Below, piece by piece: positions 1 to 8,784 of a stretch of DNA of 37,914 nt. The DNA is from Bacteroides sp. (GTDB lineage: Bacteria > Bacteroidota > Bacteroidia > Bacteroidales > Bacteroidaceae), in contig JAJQAY010000129.1 of NCBI GenBank assembly GCA_021203515.1, forward strand, positions 1-37,914, in the 5' to 3' direction. Under the pieces are notes generated by a model that saw only the letters and a list, made by a program, of their open reading frames with translations, did not search any database and was not told the origin of the DNA. How positions within the stretch are numbered: the first letter of the stretch is position 1; each line of letters opens with the position of its first letter. The translations under genes were made by a program, and so were the position numbers.

Positions 1-50
1 CTACCACCCCGCCCTTTGGGCACCCCTCCTCCCAGGAGGAGGGGAATTAA
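1..50. repeat. Partial palindromic dispersed repeat at window edge
   Basis: Two nested hairpins lie side by side: GCCC-TTT-GGGC at 11-21 and a perfect 10-bp stem CCCCTCCTCC/GGAGGAGGGG at 23-44 with a 2-nt centre. There is no T-tract after the stem on the minus strand, so it is a poor intrinsic terminator for the RND gene that ends at 70. The composition (G/C-rich palindromes ending in GGGGAATTAA) resembles intergenic repeats I know from Bacteroidota genomes, but copy number cannot be judged from one copy. The element is probably cut by the window edge. Confidence 0.5.
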
Positions 51-69
51 GATAGAGTTTGCTAAATGA

Positions 70-3000
70 TTACTTATTATTTTGTTCCTCAAAGTAAGCA
101 TCCAGTTGCTTGTGCATTTTCTTACGTTGGCGCTTGATGCCCGCACCACCGAAGATGCAGTACATCGTCGGAACGTAAATCAGCGTCAGGATGGCAGATA
201 CCGCCAAACCACCGATTACGGCAATCGCCATCGGGCTCCATATCTCGGCACCCTGACCGGTACCTATTGCCATCGGAATCATACCGAGAATGGTAGTCAT
301 CGTCGTCATCAATACCGGACGAAGACGGCTCTTACCTGCCGTGACAACGGCATTCAGCACCGACTGCCCGCGCTCCCTACAGAGGATGATATAGTCGATG
401 AGCACGATACCGTTCTTCACCACGATACCAATCAACATGATACTACCCAACAAACTTATTACGCTCAACGTCGTATTGGTGATGAACAACGCCATCAACA
501 CACCACTCATGGCGAACGGCACGGAGAGGATAAGGATGAACGGATAGGTCAGTGACTCGAACTGTGCCGCCATTACGATGAACACAAGGATGATAATCAA
601 TATACCCAACGTTCCCAAGTCGCTGAAAGAGTCCTGCTGGTCTTCGAACGAACCGGCCACCTGGATGGTGATGTCGGACGGAATATCCATCTTGTCGATA
701 GCAGCATTACCCGCAGCCACCACATTACCAAGCGGAGCACCGGAGATTACGGCAGATACCGTCACGATACGTTCGCGGTCTTTACGCTCGATGGTGGGCG
801 GTGAAAACCGTTCGACCACCGTTCCGAGGTCTTTGATGCGGACACCTTCGCCCTTGGCGTTGTACACCAGTATATTCTCGATGCTTTCGATGCTGGTACG
901 GTACTCGGGAGCATAACGCACCTTGATGTCGTACTCGTCACCGTCCTCACGATACTTGGAAGCCGTGGCGCCATTGATACGGTTTCGCAGATAAGTGGCG
1001 GCGGCAGACAGGTTCAGTCCGTGCAACGCCAGTTTCTCACGGTCGAAGTCGACCTGATATTCCGGCTGATAGTCACTACGGCTGATGTTGACTTCCGACA
1101 CACCTTTTATATCGAGCAACATGCGCTTCAACTTAGCGGCAACGCTGTCCGTCTCTTCCATACTGTAACCATAGACCTCGAAGTCGGCAGTGGCCTGGGC
1201 GGACATACCGCCACTACTACCACCATAGATGACCTGCGCCTTGCTGAACTCGGGATAAGCCTTCAAGTCCTCACGCATCTCGTCGCAGACGGTCTCCAGC
1301 GTAACGTCACGGTCGCCCGGGTCCGCCAATCTGATGTTGAAGGAAATGATATGCGAACCGTTGTCCTGCATGGAAGCCCATGTATTGTCCGAGTCGGCCT
1401 GGCCTACGGTGTAGTTACAGACCTTCATGATGCCTTTATACTTCTCCAGCCATTGATTAGTCAGTTTCTCCGAAATCTCCTGCGCCACTTCCTTGCGGGT
1501 ACCGATAGGCAGTTCCAGCTTCACGGCAATACGGGCATTATCCTGCGCCGGGAAGAACTCCGTACCGATGGCTTTGGCACAGAACAAACTTGCAATGAAG
1601 AACACCACACAACCGGCAAGCACCACGCCACGATGACGAACCGCCCAGTTCAGCATACGCGCATAAACATTGTCCAGTCCGTCCAAAGCACGCTCTATCG
1701 GCTTGAAGAAGATGGTAAATGCTTTCGACTGCTTCCTTTGCAGACGGAGCAACTGCGAACAGAGCATCGGTGTCAAGGACAAGGCGGATACCGTAGACAC
1801 AAACATGATGGCACACATCATCCAACCCAACTGCTTGAACAGTACTCCGGACATACCGGTCACCATCGTCAACGGAAAGAACACGGCAATCATCGTCAGC
1901 GTAGAAGCAACTACGGAGATTGCCACCTCGTTCGTACCGTGAACGGCCGCCTGCTTGGGGTCGGAACCGCGCTCGATATGCGTCGTCACATTCTCCAATA
2001 CTACGATGGCATCATCCACCACCATACCGATGGCGATAGAAAGCGAAGACAACGAAATGATATTAATCGTATTCCCCGAAATGGCGAGATAGATGAACGA
2101 CGCAATCAAGGAAAGCGGAATGGTGATACAGATAATCAGCGTAGCACGCCAGCGTCCCAAGAACAGGAACACCACAATGACTACGAACAGCAACGCATAC
2201 ATCACCGTCTCCGTCAAACTGTCGATAGTGTTCAAGATATTATCGGAGGTATCGACAATGACGCCCAGTTTCACGTCACTCGGCAGGTTCTTCTGCAGAC
2301 GGGGCAATGCTTGCTGCGCCTTCTTGGAAATCTCTACGGAGTTGGCGCCGGACTGTTTCTGAATAACAATCATGGCACCCTGCACACCGTTATTATAGGT
2401 TTCCTGCGCACGCTCTTCCACCGTATCTACAATTCTAGCCACATCGCGCAAGTAGACCGTAGCACCGTTGTAAGTATCTACAACTACATTCTCCAACTGG
2501 CGGGAGTCGTCGAACTCACCTTCCACACGCAATGAATAGGTTTCATTACCGATGTCGAAGTTACCGCCCGGGGTGTTCTTATTCTCCGCCTCGATGATGG
2601 AGCTGATGGTTTCGATACTCAGATTGTATGCTTCCAGTTTGTAGGGGTCGCAATACACCTGGATTTCACGCTGCGGCGCACCACTGATGGACACCGTACC
2701 CACACCGGGGATACGTGCCAAGGGGTTCACCACGCGGTCGTCCAATATCTTGTAGAGTGCCGACTGGCTTTCGTTGGCCTGTACGGACAACAGCACGATA
2801 GGAATCATATCCGTGCTGAACTTGAAGATGATGGGGGTCTCCACATCATCGGGAAGCTGAGAACTTACCATGTCCAGCTTGTCGCGCACGTCATTGGTCA
2901 GTACATCTATATCGTAACCATACTCAAACTCCAATGTAATCAAAGACGTATTCTCCGAAGAACGGGAAGTGATGTGCTTCAAATTGCTGACCGAGTTCAA

Positions 3001-3210
3001 TACATTTTCCAACGGACGGGTCACGTTGTTCTCAATATCCGAAGCACTGGCTCCGGAATAGGTCGTCATCACCATAATCGTATTTGTATCGATGTCCGGA
3101 TACAAGTCGATAGGCAGCCTGGACAAGGAGAACAACCCAAATATCACTACTGCCAGAAAGCAGAGTGAGGTCATAATCGGTTTCTTAACCGCACTTTCGT
3201 ATAAACTCAT
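70..3210 (-). CDS. RND-family multidrug efflux permease (AcrB/HAE1-like)
   Basis: This is the inner-membrane proton-driven pump of a tripartite efflux system. The 1046-aa length is normal for the HAE1/AcrB family. It starts with a cytoplasmic N-terminus and first membrane helix (about residues 12-30), followed by a large periplasmic porter domain. The second membrane block holds the paired aspartates of helix TM4 in IGMVVDDAIVVLENV, which form the proton relay, and the C-terminal block carries the matching lysine in GIVVKNGIVLIDY. It is the last gene of the operon tetR-tolC-MFP-RND, 32 bp after the adaptor gene. Substrates cannot be told from sequence; drugs, bile salts or detergents are typical of the family. 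The frame is intact over more than 3 kb. Confidence 0.95.
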   Translation of the reverse strand: MSLYESAVKKPIMTSLCFLAVVIFGLFSLSRLPIDLYPDIDTNTIMVMTTYSGASASDIENNVTRPLENVLNSVSNLKHITSRSSENTSLITLEFEYGYDIDVLTNDVRDKLDMVSSQLPDDVETPIIFKFSTDMIPIVLLSVQANESQSALYKILDDRVVNPLARIPGVGTVSISGAPQREIQVYCDPYKLEAYNLSIETISSIIEAENKNTPGGNFDIGNETYSLRVEGEFDDSRQLENVVVDTYNGATVYLRDVARIVDTVEERAQETYNNGVQGAMIVIQKQSGANSVEISKKAQQALPRLQKNLPSDVKLGVIVDTSDNILNTIDSLTETVMYALLFVVIVVFLFLGRWRATLIICITIPLSLIASFIYLAISGNTINIISLSSLSIAIGMVVDDAIVVLENVTTHIERGSDPKQAAVHGTNEVAISVVASTLTMIAVFFPLTMVTGMSGVLFKQLGWMMCAIMFVSTVSALSLTPMLCSQLLRLQRKQSKAFTIFFKPIERALDGLDNVYARMLNWAVRHRGVVLAGCVVFFIASLFCAKAIGTEFFPAQDNARIAVKLELPIGTRKEVAQEISEKLTNQWLEKYKGIMKVCNYTVGQADSDNTWASMQDNGSHIISFNIRLADPGDRDVTLETVCDEMREDLKAYPEFSKAQVIYGGSSGGMSAQATADFEVYGYSMEETDSVAAKLKRMLLDIKGVSEVNISRSDYQPEYQVDFDREKLALHGLNLSAAATYLRNRINGATASKYREDGDEYDIKVRYAPEYRTSIESIENILVYNAKGEGVRIKDLGTVVERFSPPTIERKDRERIVTVSAVISGAPLGNVVAAGNAAIDKMDIPSDITIQVAGSFEDQQDSFSDLGTLGILIIILVFIVMAAQFESLTYPFILILSVPFAMSGVLMALFITNTTLSVISLLGSIMLIGIVVKNGIVLIDYIILCRERGQSVLNAVVTAGKSRLRPVLMTTMTTILGMIPMAIGTGQGAEIWSPMAIAVIGGLAVSAILTLIYVPTMYCIFGGAGIKRQRKKMHKQLDAYFEEQNNK

Positions 3211-3242
3211 GTTTTTAGTGTTTAGGGATTAGGGGTTAGTGA

Positions 3243-4259
3243 TTAGTTCTCCACTTCTACTTCCATGCCGTTCACCAGCTTGGTTTGTCCGGCAATCACC
3301 ACCTGGGAATTATCGGGCACACCGGAAATCAACTCATACTCCGTACCCATGCGGCGTCCCAACTGTACCTTATTATAAGAAACCTTTCCGTCCTTATACA
3401 CATATACATAGCGGTCGCCGGAACCGGATTGCTTCACAATAGCCAAATCGGGCACAACCACGTTGTCTTTCGTACCGAAGTTGAGCGTGGCACGGGCAAA
3501 CATTCCCGGACGTACGCGCTGGTCTTTGTTGGCAAGCTTGATTTCTACGGGGAAGGTACGACTGGTAGCATCTACGGTAGGATAAACCAGGCTGATATAG
3601 CCTTCGAACAGCTCGTCGCCATAGACATCCAGTTTCACTGATACGGGCTCACCCTTCTTTACTTGGGTAAAGTAAGTTTCGGAGACATTGATAAGCAGTT
3701 TCACCGGAGTGATTTGCTCTACCGTCAGCACCGGATTGCCACCGCTATACATATCGCCGTTATCATAATTGCGAGCAGTTACCACACCGTTGACAGGACT
3801 AAGCAAAGAGGTATTCTCCAATAAATTATTGTATGCCGTCTGCTTCACGTCCAAATCCATCTTGGCAGCATCCCATTCCGATTTGGAAGCACCGCCCACT
3901 TTGTATAGTTCGTCCATGCGGTTGAATTCAATCTGCTGATTGTCCAACTGGAACTTGGTCTGCTTCAGGTCGGCCTCATCCATGCTCACCAGTTTCTGTC
4001 CTTTGGATACACGGTCGCCCACTTCCACCAGGATTTTATCGATGCGCACCGGAGAGGAGGGAGCGATGTTATTCTTCACCTCTGCCTCTACGGTAGCTGT
4101 ATATTCGTGAATTTGCTCTACCGGACGCGCCTTTACGTCTGCAAGTTTTACTCTTGGCATCTCGTCCACTTTCTCAACAGTAGCTTTGTCTTTTCCACCA
4201 CTACAAGAGCTCAACAGCACAACAGCAAGCAGGGCAATCAATTGAAAACCTTTTTTCAT
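3243..4259 (-). CDS. Efflux RND transporter periplasmic adaptor subunit (membrane fusion protein)
   Basis: This 338-aa protein is the periplasmic adaptor that joins the RND pump to the outer-membrane channel. The N-terminus is a lipoprotein signal, with hydrophobic residues 5-16 and lipobox LSSC ending at Cys19. It is followed by the usual MFP order: a barrel-sandwich/lipoyl half (around VEAEVKNNIAPSSPVRIDKI, then VGDRVSKGQKL), an alpha-helical hairpin, the second lipoyl half (LLSPVNGVVTARN) and a beta-barrel (TYFTQVKKGEPVSVKL). It lies between the tolC-like and RND genes with gaps of 21 and 32 bp, so the three are almost certainly co-transcribed. Family assignment is secure, substrate unknown. 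Confidence 0.94.
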   Translation of the reverse strand: MKKGFQLIALLAVVLLSSCSGGKDKATVEKVDEMPRVKLADVKARPVEQIHEYTATVEAEVKNNIAPSSPVRIDKILVEVGDRVSKGQKLVSMDEADLKQTKFQLDNQQIEFNRMDELYKVGGASKSEWDAAKMDLDVKQTAYNNLLENTSLLSPVNGVVTARNYDNGDMYSGGNPVLTVEQITPVKLLINVSETYFTQVKKGEPVSVKLDVYGDELFEGYISLVYPTVDATSRTFPVEIKLANKDQRVRPGMFARATLNFGTKDNVVVPDLAIVKQSGSGDRYVYVYKDGKVSYNKVQLGRRMGTEYELISGVPDNSQVVIAGQTKLVNGMEVEVEN

Positions 4260-4280
4260 ATCGTTGTTCTTATTTTATTT

Positions 4281-5630
4281 CTATTTCTTAATTGTATAAT
4301 CTCTTCCCAAAACCATGTCGAGGTCGGCCTTAGATACCAGATAGTCGTAGATGGACTGGTTGTAGGTCAGTTCGGCTTCGGTGAGCTGCACTTGCGAAGT
4401 GTTGAGTTCGAGCACCGTGCCCTTGCCTACTTCATAACGTTTCCCGGCAATCTGCACCGCCTTTTCGGCTTGCATCACGTTTTCACGGTTGCTGGATACT
4501 TGCTCGGAACTGGCTGCCATATTATCTTGATAGCTGGTTATCTGCATATTCAGTTTTCGCTCGGTATCGATGCGGTTCTGATCCAACTGGTGCATCTGGA
4601 TGCGGTTGGATTTCAGTTTCGTAAAGTTACTCGCCTTGTACAAGGGAATGCTCAGGTTGAACACCAGTGAAGAACTGCTTCCGTAGTTGTAGTTGAAGAC
4701 ATTCCAGCTATCATTGTTCATTGACTGGTACTGATAAGAGTAGTCCAATCCCAACGTCGGCATGAAGTTGGTGCGCAATGACTTGATGTTCTGTTGAAGA
4801 GTCTTATAGCTCAAGTCCAACTGCTTCATGGTGGTGTTGTTCACCAAACCTTCGTTCACTTCATTATCCAACTGATTGGAATACACATCCGCTTCATAAG
4901 CTATCAGGCTGTCGTCAATCTTGATATCCACATCGGCGGTAATCCCCATCAACACTTTCAGTTGCAACTTGGACAGCGTCACGGCATTGCCGGCAGAAAT
5001 CACACTCGGTTTCACGCTGCGCATTTGCACCTCGGCGCTGATTTTATCGAACTCGCTGACTGCGCCCTGCTGATACTTGGCATTGACAATATTATAATTG
5101 TCTTCCGCCAGTTTGTAGCTTTTTTGCAACACGTCGTAGGAGTCTTGTGCCAACATCAACTGATAGTAGGCTTTCGTCACCTGGTTCACCAAGTCTTGCT
5201 TGGAGGCGCGCGACTTCTCCACTGCCAGTTCAATATCCGTCTTCGTCATAGACATGGCCCGATACACGGACGGTGCAAACAGGGGCAAACTGATATTAAG
5301 CGCTCCGGTAGCCGTATTCGCTTTGTCTTTACCCATTTTCACGGTCTGGTCTCCGATGCTGAACTGCGAGGCGGTAATCGTATGGCTCAATGAGCCGGAG
5401 ATACTCGCTTCCGGTAATAAATTCTGCCATGTTTCCTTGTAGTCCACCTTCTTCAGTGCAATCTCTTCCTCTGCCACTTTGATGGTAGGATTGTCGCTCA
5501 AGGCAATCTCCAAGGCTTTGTCAAGGCCTAAAGTCAAGGTTTCTTTTACTTCTTGTGCTTGTGTATAGCCGCCAACAAAGACGATGGCAGCGGTCAAGAG
5601 TAGTCTTTTACCCTTAAAAAATCTCTGCAT
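4281..5630 (-). CDS. TolC-family outer-membrane efflux protein
   Basis: This 449-aa outer-membrane channel completes the tripartite pump. It has a signal peptide (positively charged start, hydrophobic residues about 10-22, likely cleavage after TQAQ). Two OEP repeats follow, each rich in long heptad-like helices; the first has the usual ALEIALSDNPTIKVAEEEIALKK entry helix and the second ends near YNQSIYDYLVSKADLDMVLG. These are hallmarks of TolC/OprM proteins, and the length is typical. It is the first structural gene after tetR; if the tetR frame is restored the gap is 54 bp. Gene order tolC-adaptor-pump is common in Bacteroidota. Confidence 0.94.
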   Translation of the reverse strand: MQRFFKGKRLLLTAAIVFVGGYTQAQEVKETLTLGLDKALEIALSDNPTIKVAEEEIALKKVDYKETWQNLLPEASISGSLSHTITASQFSIGDQTVKMGKDKANTATGALNISLPLFAPSVYRAMSMTKTDIELAVEKSRASKQDLVNQVTKAYYQLMLAQDSYDVLQKSYKLAEDNYNIVNAKYQQGAVSEFDKISAEVQMRSVKPSVISAGNAVTLSKLQLKVLMGITADVDIKIDDSLIAYEADVYSNQLDNEVNEGLVNNTTMKQLDLSYKTLQQNIKSLRTNFMPTLGLDYSYQYQSMNNDSWNVFNYNYGSSSSLVFNLSIPLYKASNFTKLKSNRIQMHQLDQNRIDTERKLNMQITSYQDNMAASSEQVSSNRENVMQAEKAVQIAGKRYEVGKGTVLELNTSQVQLTEAELTYNQSIYDYLVSKADLDMVLGRDYTIKK

Positions 5631-5684
5631 TTCTATAAAGTAATTAATCGTTTTTATTATACCTATCTCTCTCTGAAACTCTGC

Positions 5685-6325
5685 TTACTTCTTCTTGCGA
5701 TATTCCTGTATGAAGGATTCCAGTTCGTGTGCGCCACGATCTGTAGAAACACCCCGCAAAAAAAAGTAAACATAATGGATTCGTAAACTTCAAGAAAAGA
5801 ATACTCTTTGCAAATATCCGTATTCATCAGCAAGTCAATTTGCTCTCTAACCAACAGATTGACAATGGCAAAGTTCACATCATCACGGAAGAGGCCCTGC
5901 TTCACTCCTTCTTTAAAGAAGTTCACCACTTCTTCCGAGTCGTGGTCGTGGCGCTGTCTCAAAAGTTTATATACCTTGGGATACTTCTTGATGTCCTCAA
6001 AGAAACTTTTGTTGGTGGTGTGAAATGTCTCGATGCTAAGTTGGTAGCATTTCAGCAAAACTTCCAGCACATTCTCGGATTTCAGCCGCACCTCTTTCAC
6101 AAACTCGTCCGCTTTCCTCTGTCTTTTCAAGATACATTCTTCCAGCAGCGTCTCCTTATCCGGAAAGACTTCATAAAGAGTGCGTTTAGAAATTCCCAAT
6201 GAAGCAGCTATGTCGTCCATTGTGATACTTTTAATTCCATTCTTCGTGAATACTTCTACGGCTGTCTCAATAATCCGTTCCTTCAGTTCCGGACGGGGGG
6301 GGTGCAAGATGCTTAACATATTCAC
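5685..6325 (-). CDS. TetR/AcrR-family transcriptional regulator, C-terminus frameshifted
   Basis: This is a DNA-binding repressor candidate for the downstream efflux operon. The N-terminal helix-turn-helix covers about residues 25-60 (ITMDDIAASLGISKRTLYEVFPDK). I chose the GTG start at 6325 because AAGGAGG lies 8 nt upstream; an in-frame ATG two codons later is 14 nt from it. As printed, the frame runs to 5663 and gives an arginine/serine tail. Adding one base to the A8 run at 5758-5765 instead gives RGVSTDRGAHELESFIQEYR followed by lysines and a TAA at 5685-5687, which looks like a normal TetR end (213 aa). I list the restored end. A G8 run at 6295-6302 near the start is in frame. It probably also autoregulates through the inverted repeat at its promoter. 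Confidence 0.85.
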
Positions 6326-6390
6326 TTATTTATCCTCCTTTCTTAAAATTCAGAATTCCTTTTTCTATTCATTTTCGGAATAAAACGCAG

Positions 6391-6398
6391 CAAAGATA
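6391..6398 (-). promoter_or_regulatory. Bacteroides-type -7 box for tetR-efflux operon
   Basis: On the minus strand the bases read TATCTTTG, an exact match to the Bacteroides -7 consensus TAnnTTTG. It sits 65 bp upstream of the tetR start. No clear -33 TTTG is seen at the expected place near 6418. The box is flanked directly by the inverted repeat at 6399-6433. Confidence 0.6.
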
Positions 6399-6433
6399 GA
6401 AAGAAAACTCAATCTAGCGATTAAGTTTCTTTC
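6399..6433. promoter_or_regulatory. Inverted repeat over tetR promoter, candidate TetR operator
   Basis: The arms GAAAGAAAACT (6399-6409) and AGTTTCTTTC (6424-6433) are complementary apart from one bulged A, around a 14-bp centre. The repeat abuts the -7 box and covers the place where the -33 region should be. TetR proteins usually bind such palindromes, so autoregulation is a reasonable inference. The arms are low in complexity, which lowers confidence. Confidence 0.4.
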
Positions 6434-6448
6434 TTTTGTTAAACAATT

Positions 6449-6478
6449 AATAAATATTAGGTTTCTAATAGATTTATT
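6449..6478 (-). terminator. AT-rich hairpin after hutH, possible hut operon terminator
   Basis: On the minus strand AATAAAT-CT-ATTAG pairs with CTAATATTTATT around a 4-nt loop, with a 2-nt bulge, and is followed by AATTGTTT. It starts 11 bp after the restored hutH stop at 6489. The stem is A/T-rich, so termination may be weak. Confidence 0.4.
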
Positions 6479-6488
6479 GGCAAGAATA

Positions 6489-7984
6489 TTAGTAATCGAA
6501 CTGGGTGCGGTTCAGGAAAGTGACGGTTTTATGGATTTTTTGTACATCACAACGTCGTCTTGCACAAAGGGGACTTCTTTGCGATATTCGTGCAGGAAGC
6601 GTTCCAATATCGGCGAAGTTTTCTGCGGACGGCGGAAGTCGATGCCTTGTGCGGCGTTCATCAGCTCGATGGAGAGGATATGCTCCAGGTTGTCCATGAT
6701 GCGGTAGAGTTTTGTGGCGGCATTGGCGCCCATGCTGACGTGGTCTTCCTGCCCGTTGCTGGAGACGATGGAGTCGCTGCTGGCAGCATAGCAATACATC
6801 TTGTTCTGGCTCACCATGGAGGCTGCAGCGTATTTGTGTATCATGAAACCGGAGTTCAAACCGGGGTTGGCTACCAAGAATTCGGGCAGTCCGCGCAGGC
6901 CCATAATGAGTTGGGCGATGCGGCGCTCGGAGATATTGCCCAGTTCGGCAAGTGCAATGCCCAAAAAATCATACGAAATTGCCAACGGCTGACCGTGAAA
7001 GTTTCCACCGGAGATGATGCGGTCTTCATCGGGAAAGATGGTGGGGTTGTCTGTTACGGAGTTAATCTCTGTTAACAAGACGGAGGATACATAGCGGATG
7101 GCATCTTTGGTGGCTCCATGCACCTGGGGGATGCAACGGAAGGAATACTGGTCTTGCACATGTTTGCCGGGGGCGGGCGATGAGTTCGCTGCCTGCAAGG
7201 AGTTTGCGGAAATTATCGCCTGTTTCGATTTGTCCCCGGTGGGGCGTATCTGCTGGATGCAGTCCATGAAGGGGTCTATGCGACCATCGAAGGCTTCGAG
7301 GGAAAGGGCGGCAATCAGGTCGGCTTTCTTGGAGAGGCGGCAGGCTTTGAGGATGGCAAAGACACCGTTGGCACTCATGAACTGGGTGCCGTTCAGCAGT
7401 GCCAAGCCTTCTTTGCTCATCAGCTTTACGGGCTCCCAGCCAAATTCGTCGAGAACGCTGATGGCTTCGCGTTTCTTGCCTTTGTAGTAGACGTCGCCCA
7501 CACCGATAAGGGGCAGGAAGAGATTGGCAAGCGGGGCGAGGTCGCCCGAAGCGCCCAGCGAGCCGCGGTCGTAGACGATGGGCATCACGTCGTTATTGAA
7601 GAAATCGAGGATGCGCTGCACGGTGATGACCTGCACACCGCTGTGCCCCAGTGAGAGTGCGTGCGCTTTGAGCAGCATCATCAGTTTGATGATGACGGGA
7701 CGGATTTCTTCGCCCACGCTGCAGGCGTGGCTTTTGATAAGGTTCTCCTGCAAAGTGCCCAGTTCGTCGGGCGATATGCTCTTGCTGCACAAAGAGCCGA
7801 AGCCGGTGGTTATGCCGTACAAGGGTTCTTCGGACTCGGCAATCTTCTTATCCAGATAGTCGCGACACCGCTGTATCCGTTGTTTGGCTTCGGGAGCCAG
7901 TTCCAGCTTCAGGTTCTCGTTGATGATACGCTCGATGAGGTCGAAAGTCAGTTCGCCCGAGCCGACATAGTAGACGTTCTTCAT
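6489..7984 (-). CDS. hutH: Histidine ammonia-lyase (HutH), last residues frameshifted
   Basis: The enzyme catalyses the first step of histidine degradation, histidine to trans-urocanate plus ammonia, in the cytoplasm. The MIO-forming triad Ala-Ser-Gly is at residues 145-147 in GSLGASGDLAPLA, and the catalytic tyrosine region YGITTGFG is at 56-63. As printed, the frame ends at 6512 in MYKKSIKPSLS. Adding one base to the T6 run at 6536-6541 gives an ending NRTQFDY with TAA at 6489-6491 (498 aa), which fits the family. Most of the enzyme, including all active-site parts, is unaffected. The start overlaps the stop of the cyclodeaminase gene by 4 bp (ATGA), indicating translational coupling. Confidence 0.93.
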
Positions 7985-8610
7985 AATTTCAGTTCCTCAT
8001 TGATTTCGTCCAACAATTCTTTTTCCTTGGCGCAGGCCAGGCGTTCCAGTTCGTCGGCTTCGGCTTGCAGCTTGGCTACGAACTCTTTGTCTTTGAACGA
8101 GCCGAGGTTGATGCGCACATTCATCAGCGCACCGAGCACGGCAGAACGGGCGGACATCATGGCTACGCAGGCATCGGTCACAGCATTGCGATTGCCCAGG
8201 CGGGCAACGCCCATGATGATGCTCATCAGTTCGTAGGCATTGCGCGCCACCTGCATGGACACGAGGGCGGCAAACTTGGTGGCTTCCTGAATGGCAGCGC
8301 TGCGGGCGGCTTTCTCTTCATCGGTGGCCTTGGGCATCTTGAAGCAGGCAAACACGCTGTCGTAGGCTTCGGAGTCGCGGTCGATGTCTTCTACGAAGTT
8401 ATTTTTCTCCCGTAAAGCTATTCCGGAGATGTACTGCATCAACTCTTCGTGATTTTCATAACCTTTCTTTCCGATGGTGAGGTTGGCTACCATAGTTGCC
8501 AAGGCTGAAGCGATGGCGCCATTGAGGGCGGCAATGCTTCCACCGCCGGGGACGGGGTCACTGCCCGCCACTTTATCCAAAAATTCTTTTAGGGTTAAAT
8601 CGACTAACAT
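7981..8610 (-). CDS. Formiminotetrahydrofolate cyclodeaminase family protein
   Basis: This 209-aa protein matches the cyclodeaminase domain that in mammals is fused to glutamate formimidoyltransferase. It converts 5-formimino-tetrahydrofolate to 5,10-methenyl-tetrahydrofolate plus ammonia. The family fingerprint PGGGSIAALNGAIASALATM is at residues 21-40, and the rest is helical, as expected. It lies between hutI and hutH and completes the route that starts with ftcD two genes upstream. The gap to hutI is 174 bp and contains a 40-bp perfect inverted repeat, while the 3' end overlaps hutH by 4 bp. A methenyl-THF cyclohydrolase activity (FchA type) is an alternative within the same family; the context favours cyclodeaminase. 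Confidence 0.88.
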   Translation of the reverse strand: MLVDLTLKEFLDKVAGSDPVPGGGSIAALNGAIASALATMVANLTIGKKGYENHEELMQYISGIALREKNNFVEDIDRDSEAYDSVFACFKMPKATDEEKAARSAAIQEATKFAALVSMQVARNAYELMSIIMGVARLGNRNAVTDACVAMMSARSAVLGALMNVRINLGSFKDKEFVAKLQAEADELERLACAKEKELLDEINEELKL

Positions 8611-8651
8611 ATGTTTCAGGTATTAAGTATTAAGAGCTAAGCATCAATTCA

Positions 8652-8754
8652 GTCTATCTGTCATTCAGAGCGAAGCGAAGAATCTACTCTCCCTTTATAC
8701 GTAACTGCATCCGAGAGAGTAGATTCTTCGCTTCGCTCTGAATGACAGATAGAC
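8652..8754. repeat. Perfect 40-bp inverted repeat (hairpin/MITE-like element)
   Basis: Arms 8652-8691 and 8715-8754 are exact reverse complements over 40 bp, with a 23-nt spacer at 8692-8714. The arm contains TCATTCAGAGCGAAGCGAAG, a phrase I recognise from dispersed intergenic repeats in many bacteria. It lies within the hut operon, between the hutI stop and the cyclodeaminase start, so the mRNA would carry a very stable stem. There is no T-tract after it on the minus strand, so it is not a classical terminator. Confidence 0.85.
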
Positions 8755-8784
8755 CGCAATATTTTTTAGCTCAATTACTCATTA

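Noticed and set aside
23..44. Intrinsic terminator for the RND operon
   Set aside because: The stem is strong but no T-tract follows on the minus strand and the loop is only 2 nt; a repeat element is more likely.
1021..2535. 504-codon open frame on the plus strand opposite the RND gene
   Set aside because: It is antisense to a well-conserved pump gene, has a His/Gln/Arg-rich composition and no family resemblance; it is a shadow of codon bias.
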